Of a stretch of DNA of 64,000 nucleotides, positions 44,404 to 53,324 are shown one piece after another. A model generated the notes under the pieces. That model did not search any database, had not been told where the DNA came from, and worked only from the letters and a program-made list of their open reading frames with translations. Source of the DNA: Methylobacterium sp. UNC378MF (GTDB lineage: Bacteria > Pseudomonadota > Alphaproteobacteria > Rhizobiales > Beijerinckiaceae). Each line of letters opens with the position of its first letter. Position 1 is the stretch's first letter. The translations under genes were made by a program, and so were the position numbers. Location of the stretch: assembly GCF_900103195.1 (NCBI RefSeq), contig NZ_FMWU01000028.1:1-64000 (forward strand), written 5' to 3'.

Positions 44404-44814
44404 TCAGGCTCGGGGAGGCTCGGGTAGCGGGGCCCCCGGCCGGCTGGCGAAGGCCGCGGCCTCGGGCCAGCAGGTGCTCAGACCGATCGCGGTCGGTACC
44501 GGGAGGGCGATCGCGCCTGGAAGGAGCGAGGCCATGCCGGCCAGGCAGAGCGCCATCAGCGGGCAGCCCTTGGCACAGTCGGTCTTGGCCGGCTTCGGGC
44601 AGCACGGCATGGTGTCCATGTCCGCCATCATGTCGGCGTCACCGGCGGCCATCTCCAACGCGGCGGCGTGGTGATGGTCCCCATGGTCGTGGGCCGGCCC
44701 GGCCATCGGCACGTGCGGACCCGCGGTGACCGCGGGAGCGGTCACCGGCGTCAGGGCGAGGCTGATCACCGCGAGGAGCGGCAACAGACGCCGAAGGGCC
44801 GACCAGAAGTTCAC
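44404..44814 (-). CDS. His/Met/Cys-rich probable metal-binding membrane protein
   Basis: 136 residues. An N-terminal hydrophobic segment (about 10-30) is followed by a metal-ligand-rich region: HDHGDHHHAAALEM, DMMADMDTMPCCPKP and KTDCAKGCPLMALC. A second hydrophobic segment (about 100-125) follows. I do not recognise a named family; composition and position at the head of the cus operon suggest copper or silver sensing or scavenging. The GTG at 44814 starts MNFWSALRR-like sequence; upstream codons are not protein-like. Confidence 0.65.
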   Translation of the reverse strand: MNFWSALRRLLPLLAVISLALTPVTAPAVTAGPHVPMAGPAHDHGDHHHAAALEMAAGDADMMADMDTMPCCPKPAKTDCAKGCPLMALCLAGMASLLPGAIALPVPTAIGLSTCWPEAAAFASRPGAPLPEPPRA

Positions 44815-44926
44815 GGCGCCAGGATGCCAAATTCCGAGCGGAAGCGGAAGGGCAAACCGGTCGGGTTCAAAGCGCCAGGGAGCGCCGCACCCCGTTCGGT
44901 GCCGCTGATCGGCCGCGCGCTGTCCA

Positions 44927-44964
44927 GAGACAAAGCCGCCCGGACGGACCCGTCCCGGGCGGCT
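44927..44964 (-). terminator. Terminator after the DEAD-box helicase gene
   Basis: A 13-bp stem (44934-44946 with 44951-44964, one bulged base) with a GACC loop, 13 bases past the helicase stop. On the minus strand it is followed by the modest T-rich tail TTGTCTC. Confidence 0.65.
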
Positions 44965-44976
44965 CGATCCCAACGC

Positions 44977-46521
44977 TCAGGAGCGGGGCGCCCGCTCCAG
45001 CCAGCCGATGTTGCGACCTTCGCCGCTGCCGCCGCCACTGCGCGGCCGGGCATCGCCCCGCTGGGGCCGGGCGTCACGGCTCGGACGAGCCTGGTTGGGG
45101 CGCTCGCCCTGCGGACGTGCCGGCCGATCGGCGCGGACGTCGCGACCCTGCGTGGCGTGGCTCCGCCCGTCGGCGCGGGCGTCGGTCCGACCCTCCTGGG
45201 GCCGACCCTGCCGGGGGGCACCCTGGCCCTGGCCGCCGAAGCCGCGACCGCCCTCGGGACGGCCCTGCTGGGGACGGCCCTGCTGCTGCCGTGGCCGCTG
45301 GCCCTGGCGGCCGGCGCCGGGCCGCTGCCGCTCAGGCCGGCGCTCCTCCTCGCGGGCGATCTCGGCCGCTTCCTGGCGGGACGGCGGGGTGAAGCCCTCC
45401 GGGAAGCCCGCGACCGGGACCTTCTGCCGGGTCACACGCTCGATGTCGCGCAGGTAGGCCTTCTCCTCGTCGTTGCAGAACGAGATGGCGAGGCCGTCCG
45501 CCCCGGCCCGAGCGGTGCGCCCGATCCGGTGGACATAGCTCTCCGGCACGTTCGGCAGGTCGAAATTGACCACGTGGCTCACGCCCTCGACATCGATGCC
45601 GCGGGCCGCGATGTCGGTGGCGACCAGGACCCGGCAGGATCCGTCCTTGAAGGCAGCCAGCGCCCGCTCGCGCTGAGGCTGGCTCTTGTTGCCGTGGATC
45701 GCGGCTGCCGCGATGCCGACCTTGTCGAGGCCGCGCACGACCCGGTCCGCCCCGTGTTTGGTGCGGGTGAAGACGAGCACGCGCTCGATCGCCGGATCGC
45801 GCAGGATGTGGCCGAGCAGCGCCTGCTTGGCGCCGGTATGGACGAAGATCACCTCCTGCTCGACCCGCTCGGCCGTGGTGGCGACCGGCGTCACCGCGAC
45901 CTGGACCGGATCGGTCAGGTACTGCGCCGCGAGGCCCGCGATGTTCTTCGGCATGGTGGCCGAGAAGAACAGGCTCTGGCGCTGCGTGGGCAGCATCTTC
46001 ACGATGCGCTTGAGGGCGTGGATGAAGCCGAGGTCGAGCATCTGGTCGGCCTCGTCGAGGACGAGGATCTCGACGCCCTCAAGGGTCAGCGAGCGGCGCT
46101 CGATCAGGTCGATCAGCCGGCCAGGGGTGGCGACGAGGATGTCGACGCCCGGCGCAAGGGCGCGCTCCTGCCGACTGATCGTGACGCCGCCGAACACCAC
46201 CGTATTGGTGAAGGACAGGTGACGACCGTAATCCGAGAAGGATTCGGCGATCTGGTTGGCGAGCTCGCGGGTCGGCGAGAGCACCAGCACCCGGCAGCCG
46301 CGGCGCGGGGCGCGACGGTCCGAGAGCGCGAGGCGGTGCAGGATCGGCAGCGCGAAGGCCGCGGTCTTGCCGGTGCCGGTCTGGGCGATGCCGCAGAGGT
46401 CGCGACCCTCCATGGCCGGCGGGATCGCCTGAGCCTGAATCGGGGTCGGCGCGACGTAGCCGGCCTCGCTGAGCGCCCGCAGCACGGGCTGGGCGAGGCC
46501 GAAATCGGTGAATTGGGTCAA
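44977..46521 (-). CDS. DEAD-box ATP-dependent RNA helicase
   Basis: 514 residues. Q-motif (FTDFGLAQPVLRAL, PTPIQAQAIPPAM), Walker A AQTGTGKT, PTRELA, VLDEADQMLDLGF, SATMP, and HRIGRTARAG in the second RecA domain. The C-terminal 130 residues are Arg/Gln/Gly-rich and disordered, typical of RhlE-like helicases in alphaproteobacteria; roles in ribosome assembly and cold growth are known for relatives. The TTG at 46521 (before TQFTDFG) is chosen because homologues begin there; there is no better ATG. Confidence 0.93.
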   Translation of the reverse strand: MTQFTDFGLAQPVLRALSEAGYVAPTPIQAQAIPPAMEGRDLCGIAQTGTGKTAAFALPILHRLALSDRRAPRRGCRVLVLSPTRELANQIAESFSDYGRHLSFTNTVVFGGVTISRQERALAPGVDILVATPGRLIDLIERRSLTLEGVEILVLDEADQMLDLGFIHALKRIVKMLPTQRQSLFFSATMPKNIAGLAAQYLTDPVQVAVTPVATTAERVEQEVIFVHTGAKQALLGHILRDPAIERVLVFTRTKHGADRVVRGLDKVGIAAAAIHGNKSQPQRERALAAFKDGSCRVLVATDIAARGIDVEGVSHVVNFDLPNVPESYVHRIGRTARAGADGLAISFCNDEEKAYLRDIERVTRQKVPVAGFPEGFTPPSRQEAAEIAREEERRPERQRPGAGRQGQRPRQQQGRPQQGRPEGGRGFGGQGQGAPRQGRPQEGRTDARADGRSHATQGRDVRADRPARPQGERPNQARPSRDARPQRGDARPRSGGGSGEGRNIGWLERAPRS

Positions 46522-47013
46522 GGATGTATCCGATGCAGCAGGGCCGGCCGGGCGCCTCGCGTCGCACGCGAGCTGTACCGTGTTTAAGCCGGTCCGTTGG
46601 CAGGGGGCAGCCCGCGTGATGGGGCGACCCGGGTGCATGCACGTTATGAAGAGGGGGGCCGGATCACGCCGGGAAGGCGCCCGATCCGTCACGCAGCCCC
46701 CTCAAGCGGGCCATGGCGGCCGCTGACGCTGCATCGCCGATATGCCGGTGTGCGGCTGCGAAGTCAATGCAGGGCCGGGTTGCGGCGCAGTCAGGCCGAG
46801 TGCTGCGCTTAGCGGTCGAGCACTCCCGTCGCGACCGCGTAAAGCAGCTGGCCGGCGATCAGGGCGGGGCGGTGCGGCTCAGCACCCAGCAGCGCCAGGG
46901 GCACCGCTGCCCAACAGGTCGACGATCAGCGCGAAGACTCAGACGATCAGCGGCGCACCGCCATGCGTGGCACCACATCCGGGTTGCCGAAGATCCGGGC
47001 AACCGAAACAATG
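46522..47013. other. 492-base gap between helicase and tRNA-Leu
   Basis: No gene is supported. Possibly part of a long helicase leader. A 31-codon minus-strand frame (46809-46904, ending LLYAVATGVLDR) has membrane-like composition but no start signal and is broken upstream. Confidence 0.45.
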
Positions 47014-47098
47014 TGGTGCGGCCAAGAGGACTCGAACCTCCACCCCTCTCGGGACTAGCACCTCAAGCTAGCGCGTCTACCAATTCCGCCATGGCCGC
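47014..47098 (-). tRNA. trnL: tRNA-Leu (anticodon GAG)
   Basis: On the minus strand it starts GCGGCCATGGCGGAATTGG. The acceptor stem GCGGCCA pairs with TGGCCGC (47092-47098 with 47018-47024). The anticodon stem CTAGC/GCTAG encloses TTGAGGT, giving anticodon GAG. A long variable arm is present (class II). Discriminator A and the CCA end (47014-47016) are encoded. Confidence 0.95.
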
Positions 47099-47219
47099 AT
47101 CGGACGCGAAGACCGGTCCGTTTGCCCGACCGTCGCGCACCGCGGGAGAACCCGGGGCCGCTTTCGTGTCGCGCGGCGCAGCGGATAACAGATCGTCCGG
47201 CCGCCGACAAGCGCCCCGC

Positions 47220-47594
47220 TCACGGGGAATCGTAGCCGCCCTCCAGGAAAGGCGCCGCGCCGTCGCCGATGCTGACGCCCGGCTCGACGATCGAGGCCGC
47301 CTTGCGGATCAGCTCGGTCACCTCGACGGAGATACGGTCGCCGGTCACCACGATCTGCCCGCGGGCGATCGGGTGGTCGTTGGCCAGGATCTCGACCATG
47401 TCGCTGTCGCTGGCTTCCAGTTCGATCACGGCCCCGCGGCCCATGCGCAGCAGCATGTGCAGCGGCATGCGGGCACGGCCCAGCACCACCGTCAGATCGA
47501 CCTTAAGGGTCTCGAAGACCGCCACCGCCCGCCACCCCGTCTCGCGGCCGAAACCTTGCAACCGCCGGCCGCGGATGTTGAAGGCTACGACCAT
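47220..47594 (-). CDS. FliN/SpoA-domain protein
   Basis: 124 residues with a SpoA (FliM/FliN C-terminal) domain at about 28-100: LKVDLTVVLGRARMPLHMLL, GRGAVIELEASDSDMVEILAND and IARGQIVVTGDRISVEVTEL. FliN is a flagellar C-ring or type III secretion ring component, but no other flagellar gene is nearby, so this may be an orphan switch protein. Divergent from lipB with starts only 20 bases apart. Confidence 0.85.
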   Translation of the reverse strand: MVVAFNIRGRRLQGFGRETGWRAVAVFETLKVDLTVVLGRARMPLHMLLRMGRGAVIELEASDSDMVEILANDHPIARGQIVVTGDRISVEVTELIRKAASIVEPGVSIGDGAAPFLEGGYDSP

Positions 47595-47614
47595 CGACGC
47601 AGGATGGTGAACTC

Positions 47615-48346
47615 TTGGTAAACGCGCCGCGCCTCACGGTCAGCCCGCACGCCTTTCCGAAGCAGCCTGGTTCTGGTCCGGTCGCCGGGCCGGTGGGCTG
47701 GCGCGTGAGCGACGCGCCCGTGAGCTACGAGGCCGCTCTCGCCTGGATGGAGGCGCGTGCGGAGGCGATCGCCCGCGGCGCGGCGCCCGAATGCGTCTGG
47801 CTGCTGGAGCACCCGCCGCTCTACACGGCCGGCACCTCGGCCCGGTCCGAGGATCTCGTGACGCCGGACCGTTTCCCGGTCCACGCCACGGGACGAGGCG
47901 GGCAGTACACCTACCACGGGCCGGGTCAGCGGGTCGCCTACGTGATGCTCGACCTCGGCCGCCGCAGCCGCGACCTGCGTGCCTACGTGGCGAGCCTGGA
48001 GGCGTGGCTGATCGAGACGCTCGCCGCCTTCAATGTCCGTGCCGAGCGCCGCGAGGACCGGGTCGGTGTCTGGGTGCGCCGGCCCGAGAAAGGCCACGGC
48101 GTCGAGGACAAGATCGCGGCGATCGGCATCCGGGTGCGCCGCTGGGTCAGCTTCCACGGCATCAGCCTGAACGTCGAGCCCGATCTCATGCATTTCGACG
48201 GGATCGTGCCGTGCGGCGTGCGGGAGCACGGGGTTACGAGCCTCGTCGATCTCGGCCTGCCGGTGAGTATGCCGGAGGTCGACATGCAGCTCCGAGCCGC
48301 CTTCGAGGCGATCTTCGGGGCGACCGCGATCGAGGCGACGGAGTGA
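47615..48346 (+). CDS. lipB: Lipoyl(octanoyl) transferase LipB
   Basis: Transfers octanoyl from ACP to lipoyl domains of 2-oxoacid dehydrogenases and GcvH. 243 residues. Signatures: CVWLLEHPPLYTAGTSA, GRGGQYTYHGPGQRVAYVMLDL, the catalytic Lys in VEDKIAAIGIRVRRW and the catalytic Cys in GIVPCGVREHGVTSLVDLG. The TTG at 47615 is the first start in frame; an ATG at 47604 is out of frame. The N-terminal 30 residues are a poorly conserved extension, as in other alphaproteobacteria. Confidence 0.93.
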   Translation: MVNAPRLTVSPHAFPKQPGSGPVAGPVGWRVSDAPVSYEAALAWMEARAEAIARGAAPECVWLLEHPPLYTAGTSARSEDLVTPDRFPVHATGRGGQYTYHGPGQRVAYVMLDLGRRSRDLRAYVASLEAWLIETLAAFNVRAERREDRVGVWVRRPEKGHGVEDKIAAIGIRVRRWVSFHGISLNVEPDLMHFDGIVPCGVREHGVTSLVDLGLPVSMPEVDMQLRAAFEAIFGATAIEATE

Positions 48347-48369
48347 TCGGGCGTGCCGGCGATGCCTCC

Positions 48370-48394
48370 GGCGGCTGCGGCTGCCGCCTTTCTC
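48370..48394 (+). terminator. Possible terminator after lipB
   Basis: GGCGGC (48370-48375) pairs with GCCGCC (48383-48388), followed by TTTCTC. Short stem and short tail, so only moderate support. It lies between the convergent lipB and porin genes. Confidence 0.45.
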
Positions 48395-48443
48395 AAGGAT
48401 GCAGGCCGCGTTCCCGAGCCTCTCCCCGGGACGGCCACGTCTT

Positions 48444-50567
48444 TCAGAAATCCGCGTGCAGCCGCGAGGCGAAGAAATGCGCAGGGCCGCGATCGCGGTT
48501 GTATCCGGGATTGCCGATGAACTGGTAGTCGAAGGTCAGGGTGACGAACTTCGTGAGGTTCAGGGCGTAGTAGGTCTCGAGTGCGCGCTCGGTGCCGTAG
48601 TTGAGGCGCCCGTCGCCGACCAGCAGGCCGAGATAGCCGGCCGCGAAGGCGGCCCGGTGCGAGGGCGAGAGCCCATTCATGGCGGCGCCGATTCCGACCG
48701 TGTCGTCGGGCCGGTCCCAGGCCTTGCCTTTCAGTGACAGGCCACCGGAAAAGCTCTGGTCGATGTCGGTGAAGGAGATGTTCTCGGTGCGCCCGTCATT
48801 CAGGCTCGCCCGGGCGAACAGCCCGAGTTCGGGCGTCAGCGCCTGCTCCAGGTTGATGTAGCCACCGGTCTTGCGGCGGGGACGCCGCGTCGCCGCGACG
48901 GCGTCATTGATGTCGTCGAACAGGCCGAGCTGCGTCAGGGTGACCACGTCGCGGTTGTTGGCCGAGACACCGACATTCGAGAACAGCCCGATGCGGATCT
49001 TGCCGGGTTGCTCCAGCCACGGGAGGACGTGGCGCTCCTCAAACTCGACGTTCAGCCCAGCGCGCCGGAACACCCGCGGATCGAGCACGTCGCTCGACGG
49101 CTCCTTGGGCACCTGCGTGTAGGCGGCGCGGATCGCGAATTCCGGCCGGTTGTATTCGGCGTAGACCCCCTGCGTGAAACCCGGGAGGTTCGCCGGGAAG
49201 TCCCAGGCCGACGAGCCCCAGAGCGACCAGTTGAAGAAGTCCACGCGCGGGTCGTGCGCGTAGATGTTGCCGTCGAAGAAGTCGCCCAGCGCGAACTTGC
49301 CGGCGATCAGCGTGATCCGCTCGGCATCGTAGCGGGTGGCCACTTGGTTCGGACCGTCCGGCACCTCCACGGTCTCGCCGCCCAGCCCGAAGGTCTGCTT
49401 CACGTAGTAGCGGTTCGAGCGCAGCTTCGGGAATGGGGCGCCGGCCTTCTGGGCCTCGCCGTTGACGAAGCCGGCGACGCCCAGCGTCCGCGACAGGCCG
49501 AAGCCCTGGCTGAACTCGGGATTGTAGTAGATCTCGGTGCTGTCGGTGAGCTTGAGCCCGAGGAAGATCGTGGCCGTGGTGGTCTGCCGGGCCTGGTGGG
49601 GGATCAGGCTCTGCGCGCCCTCGTAGGGCGAGCGGAAGCCGGGCACGCCCTGCGCGATCAGCGTCGTCTGGCCGTGCAGCGAGAAGCGGCCGGTATCGCC
49701 GTTGTCGGGGTCGTGCGGCGCAGTCTCGTCCGGGTCCTGCGGGACCTTCAGGCCGTCCGGGAACCACATCAGCCGCGCGAACAGCTGGTTGGAGTTGAAG
49801 CTCGCCCGGGTCGTGACCGGCCCGCCCGCGTCCCCGGGCACCGCGCCCAGCGGGAAGCGCCGGCTGCCGCCCAGATCGATGTAGCGGTAGTCGATGCCCA
49901 GGGCGAGGCTGTCGGTGATGGCGTATTGCACGCCCGCGCCGAGGGTGAAGCCGAGATAGCCGAGGTCCTGCCGCGCCGTGGTCTGACCGCCCGCGTCGAG
50001 ATCCGGATAGTTCGCGAGGAAGCGCGCGTCCGCCCCCGCCAGCCCGAAGGTGCCGTAGATCAGATAGCGGTCGAAGCTGAAGCCGAGTCGGGCGCGCAGG
50101 GTGCCGTAGAGATCGGTCTTGGCGCGCACGACGTTGAAGGCCGGATCTACGTCCGCGTAGCCGAACCCTGCGATGGTCGAAGGGACGGGCCGCTTCAGAT
50201 TCGCCGCATCGAGACTCGCTTCGATGCCGTAGACCCACGGTCCGGCCTGCCAGTTCCAGCCGCCGAACAGGCCACCGACGGCCGTCGTGGCGTTCCGACC
50301 CTGGTCGCTGCGGCCAGTCGAATCGCCGCTCTTGAAGGTCGGAATCGGCCGGCCGCCGATCGTCGTTGGGCCGAAATTGTAGGCTCCGTAGGATCCGCCG
50401 GCGCTGCCCTCAAGGCCGACATAGCCCCCCGACCAGTCGGTATAGGCCGGCATGGCGGCGGAGCGCGCGGCGGACAGATCAGCCGCCCGCGCGGCCAGGG
50501 GCGTGAGGAGGGGCGCGGTCAGGATGAGCGCTGCGGTGCGGACCAGGGGCACGGAACGGATTCTCAT
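48444..50567 (-). CDS. Outer-membrane protein: OMP barrel fused to OprB-type carbohydrate porin
   Basis: 707 residues. Signal peptide (about 1-28, ending LAARAA). Residues about 30-265 form an eight-strand-type OMP_b-brl domain: AYTDWSGGYVGLEGSAGGSY, WVYGIEASLD, YGTLRARLGFSFDRYLIYGT and LALGIDYRYIDLGG. From about 285 to the end is an OprB-like porin: SLHGQTTLIAQGVPGFRSPY, EIYYNPEFSQGFGLS, GKFALGDFFDGN, YGTERALETYYAL and FASRLHADF with the terminal Phe of outer-membrane proteins. So two barrels are predicted in one chain. The ATG at 50567 is chosen because CTATAC (about 50580-50585, a possible -10) overlaps the upstream GTG. Confidence 0.87.
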   Translation of the reverse strand: MRIRSVPLVRTAALILTAPLLTPLAARAADLSAARSAAMPAYTDWSGGYVGLEGSAGGSYGAYNFGPTTIGGRPIPTFKSGDSTGRSDQGRNATTAVGGLFGGWNWQAGPWVYGIEASLDAANLKRPVPSTIAGFGYADVDPAFNVVRAKTDLYGTLRARLGFSFDRYLIYGTFGLAGADARFLANYPDLDAGGQTTARQDLGYLGFTLGAGVQYAITDSLALGIDYRYIDLGGSRRFPLGAVPGDAGGPVTTRASFNSNQLFARLMWFPDGLKVPQDPDETAPHDPDNGDTGRFSLHGQTTLIAQGVPGFRSPYEGAQSLIPHQARQTTTATIFLGLKLTDSTEIYYNPEFSQGFGLSRTLGVAGFVNGEAQKAGAPFPKLRSNRYYVKQTFGLGGETVEVPDGPNQVATRYDAERITLIAGKFALGDFFDGNIYAHDPRVDFFNWSLWGSSAWDFPANLPGFTQGVYAEYNRPEFAIRAAYTQVPKEPSSDVLDPRVFRRAGLNVEFEERHVLPWLEQPGKIRIGLFSNVGVSANNRDVVTLTQLGLFDDINDAVAATRRPRRKTGGYINLEQALTPELGLFARASLNDGRTENISFTDIDQSFSGGLSLKGKAWDRPDDTVGIGAAMNGLSPSHRAAFAAGYLGLLVGDGRLNYGTERALETYYALNLTKFVTLTFDYQFIGNPGYNRDRGPAHFFASRLHADF

Positions 50568-50920
50568 CCAATTTGCAGAAAAGTATAGCACTTGCTAAAA
50601 CGAGCCTTGGCGTCGCGCAAGCCGCAGCGCGCCGTCTCGCCACAGGCCATCGCGCAGATCCTGGCTGTTCCACTCCGCATCTTCGGTTCTCTGCATGGCG
50701 CGGGCATGACAATCCAGGCTCGGCCGGATTCGTCAAGATCCAATGGGACAATGCGTCGCGAACATCTTCTTGAGAATGCGTTATGAGCGTAGGGATCTGC
50801 CGGAAAGACATGCGAATACGGCCATGCCGATTCGAAAAGGTCTCAGATTAGAATTGTTATTATTTGATGTTTGCGCGATTCCGGTTTGAACTTCGAGCCG
50901 GGTGGATTATGTGCGGTCGC

Positions 50921-51484
50921 ATGCACGCGTCGCACATCATCCCGGTTCTCCGCGGCCTCGCCGCAGCCTCGCTCCTCGCGTTCGCGGGCGCTGCACTGGC
51001 CAAGGAGGTGCCGATCGGTCCGCACGTGACGCGGAACGGCCTGGAGGTCGCCGCCGTCTATCTGCAGCCGATCGAGATGGATCCGCCCGGCATGATGCGC
51101 GAGGCCGCCAAGTCGGACATTCACCTCGAGACCGATATCCGCGCCGCCAAGGACAACCGCAACGGATTCGCCGAGGGCGACTGGGTGCCGGCGCTCGACA
51201 TCCGCTTCGAGGCGGTGAAGCTCGACGGCGACAAGCCCACCGACCAGACTGTTTCGGGCATGCTGATGCCGATGGTCGCCAATGACGGGCCGCATTACGG
51301 CGACAACGTCAAGCTGTTCGGCCCCGGTCGCTACCGCCTCAAGGTCACTGTCGCGCCCCCGGGCAAGGACAGCCATTTCGGCCGCCACGTCGATAAGGAG
51401 ACGGGGGTCGGTCCCTGGTTCGACCCCTTCGAGGTGACCCAGGACTTCACATTCGCCGGCGTCGGCAAGAAGGGCGCCTACTGA
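50921..51484 (+). CDS. Periplasmic iron-binding protein, P19/FtrA type
   Basis: 187 residues with signal peptide (about 1-27, ending AGAALA). Mature protein: KEVPIGPHVTRNGLEVAAVYLQP, a conserved MDPP and AKSDIHLETDIRAAKDNRNG, then PMVANDGPHYGDNVKL. This is the P19/Tp34 family that binds copper and iron and presents iron to FTR1. The ATG at 50921 is used; an ATG at 50909 would add four residues. First gene of a four-gene operon with a cupredoxin, a 4Fe-4S membrane protein and an FTR1 permease. Confidence 0.9.
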   Translation: MHASHIIPVLRGLAAASLLAFAGAALAKEVPIGPHVTRNGLEVAAVYLQPIEMDPPGMMREAAKSDIHLETDIRAAKDNRNGFAEGDWVPALDIRFEAVKLDGDKPTDQTVSGMLMPMVANDGPHYGDNVKLFGPGRYRLKVTVAPPGKDSHFGRHVDKETGVGPWFDPFEVTQDFTFAGVGKKGAY

Positions 51485-51501
51485 ACTTGCCGGAGCTGTT
51501 C

Positions 51502-51843
51502 GTGTCCCGCGTGCCGTGTTCCATCGTCTCCGCCGTCGTTCTGCTGATCGCCGCGGCGTCCGCGCCCGCGCATGCCGACGACATGCCGGTCATCAAGGTG
51601 GAGATGCGTGACGGCGTGATCATCCCGACGGTGATCGAGGTTCCGGCCAACACCCGGTTCAAGCTGGAGATCTCGAATACCGGCCAGACCCCGGTTGAAT
51701 TCGAGAGCACGGAACTCAAGCGCGAGAAGGCGCTGGCCGCCGGCTCGACCTCGGCGATCGTGTTCCGCACCCTCGATGCCGGGACCTATCAGGTGTTCGA
51801 CGATTTCCACCCGGAGGCAAAGGCAACCCTGGTGGCCAAATGA
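51502..51843 (+). CDS. Periplasmic cupredoxin-domain protein of the iron operon
   Basis: 113 residues with a signal peptide (about 1-24, ending APAHA). Cupredoxin_1-type fold: VIKVEMRDGVIIPTVIEVPA, TRFKLEISNTGQTPVEFESTELKRE, and a closing LDAGTYQVFDDFHPEAKATL. In Ftr systems this copper protein likely oxidises Fe(II) before permease uptake. The GTG at 51502 is chosen because CGGAG (51491-51495) is six bases upstream; the TTG at 51487 is less likely. It ends with an ATGA overlap with the next gene. Confidence 0.85.
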   Translation: MSRVPCSIVSAVVLLIAAASAPAHADDMPVIKVEMRDGVIIPTVIEVPANTRFKLEISNTGQTPVEFESTELKREKALAAGSTSAIVFRTLDAGTYQVFDDFHPEAKATLVAK

Positions 51844-53273
51844 GCGCGTCGACGACAGCGCCCGGCCCCCTGGTCCTGACCCGCGCCGCGCCGCGCCGGT
51901 CCGCGGTCGATGCGCGGCTCGCCCGGTTCGGCGATGGGCTGCGCCGGTACGGCTGGATCATCCGGTCCGTGCAGTGGCTGATCGTCGCCGTCTACGCGGT
52001 GCTGGTGGTCGTCCCGGCCCTGCTGCCGCTGCCCGACAATGCCGCCCATATCTGGACCAACCTGACGCTGGCCGCGCAATTCGCCTTCTGGGGGATCTGG
52101 TGGCCGTTCGTGCTGGTCAGCATGGTGCTGGTCGGCCGGGCTTGGTGCGGCGTGCTCTGCCCGGAAGGGGCTCTCAGCGAATTCGCGAGCCGCTGGAGCC
52201 GCGGCTACGCCGTGCCGCGCTGGATCACCTGGCAGGGCTGGCCGTTCGTGGCTTTCGCCGGAACCACCGTCTACGGGCAGATGACCAGCGTCTACGGCTA
52301 TCCGAAGCCGGTTCTGGCAGTGCTCGGCGGCTCGACGCTGGCAGCGATCGTGGTCGGCCTGCTCTACGGGCGCAACAAGCGCGTCTGGTGCCGCTATCTC
52401 TGCCCGGTCAATGGCGTCTTCGCGGTGCTGTCGAAGCTCGCGCCGGTGAGCTTCCAGGTCGACCGCGCCGCCTGGGCGGCCTCGCCTAAGCCCCTGGGGG
52501 GTACCGAGGCCTTCAACTGCGCCCCCCTCGTGCCGGTGAAGACCATGCGCGGCGCGGGCGCCTGCCACATGTGCGGGCGCTGCAGCGGCCATCGCGGCGC
52601 CGTGCACCTCGCCCTGCGCTCGCCCAACCACGAGATCGTCCACGTGGCCGGCCAGGAGCCCAGCCTCGACCAGACCATGCTGATCCTGTTCGGCATGCTG
52701 GCGCTGGCGGTGGGCGCCTTCCAGTGGTCCTCCAGCCCCTGGTACGTCGATGCCAAGCAATGGGCGGCCACCTGGCTCATCGAGCACGGGACGACGTGGC
52801 CCCTGGAGCACTCGGCGCCCTGGTTCGTGCTGACGAACTATCCCGACCGCAACGACGTCATGACGCTCCTCGACGGTGGGCTGCTGCTGGCCTACATCGG
52901 CGCCGCGACGGCCGTCCTCGGGCTCGCCCTGTCGGGGATCGTGGCGCTCGCGACCCTGAGCCTCGGAGACTGGTCGCTCCGGCGCTTCCACCACCTGACT
53001 CAGACGCTGATCCCGGTGGCGGGTTGCGGCGTCTTCCTGGGCCTGTCGGCGCTCACCGTCACATTCCTGCGCGGCGACGGCATCGTGATCCCCTACGTGG
53101 CGGAGATCCGCGCGGCCCTGCTCGCCGGCGCGAGCGTGTGGAGCATCTGGCTGGCCTGGCGGGTGGCGGGTCTCGCTGCCGGCGGCCTCCGCCGGGTGGC
53201 GGCCGCGGCCTGCATCGCCGCAGCGACCGCCCTCTCGGTGGCCAACTGGGTGCTCCTGTTCTGGATCTGGTAG
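51840..53273 (+). CDS. 4Fe-4S membrane ferredoxin-like protein, FtrD type
   Basis: 477 residues with about eight to nine transmembrane helices. Iron-sulfur motifs: WCGVLCPEGALSEF, WCRYLCPVNGVF, and a CAPL / CHMCGRCSGHRGAVHLALRSP region. The layout resembles NapH/CcoG-type proteins that carry electrons across the membrane; in Ftr systems it supplies or accepts electrons for iron transport. Start overlaps the cupredoxin stop (ATGA, 51840-51843). Confidence 0.87.
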   Translation: MSASTTAPGPLVLTRAAPRRSAVDARLARFGDGLRRYGWIIRSVQWLIVAVYAVLVVVPALLPLPDNAAHIWTNLTLAAQFAFWGIWWPFVLVSMVLVGRAWCGVLCPEGALSEFASRWSRGYAVPRWITWQGWPFVAFAGTTVYGQMTSVYGYPKPVLAVLGGSTLAAIVVGLLYGRNKRVWCRYLCPVNGVFAVLSKLAPVSFQVDRAAWAASPKPLGGTEAFNCAPLVPVKTMRGAGACHMCGRCSGHRGAVHLALRSPNHEIVHVAGQEPSLDQTMLILFGMLALAVGAFQWSSSPWYVDAKQWAATWLIEHGTTWPLEHSAPWFVLTNYPDRNDVMTLLDGGLLLAYIGAATAVLGLALSGIVALATLSLGDWSLRRFHHLTQTLIPVAGCGVFLGLSALTVTFLRGDGIVIPYVAEIRAALLAGASVWSIWLAWRVAGLAAGGLRRVAAAACIAAATALSVANWVLLFWIW

Positions 53274-53324
53274 CGCGCGGTTCGCGCGATGCTTCACACG
53301 ACCTCGTAACCCCTGGAGACCGCC

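Noticed and set aside
44668..46587. Plus-strand frame opposite the DEAD-box helicase
   Set aside because: No protein features; the minus strand holds all helicase motifs.
46809..46904. 31-codon minus-strand frame ending LLYAVATGVLDR
   Set aside because: Membrane-like composition suggests a decayed gene, but frames upstream are broken and no homologue can be named.
46990..47100. Reading frame with RGLEPPPLSG...ASASTNSAMAA on the plus strand
   Set aside because: This is the well-known false translation of the complement of a tRNA-Leu gene, which is present here on the minus strand.
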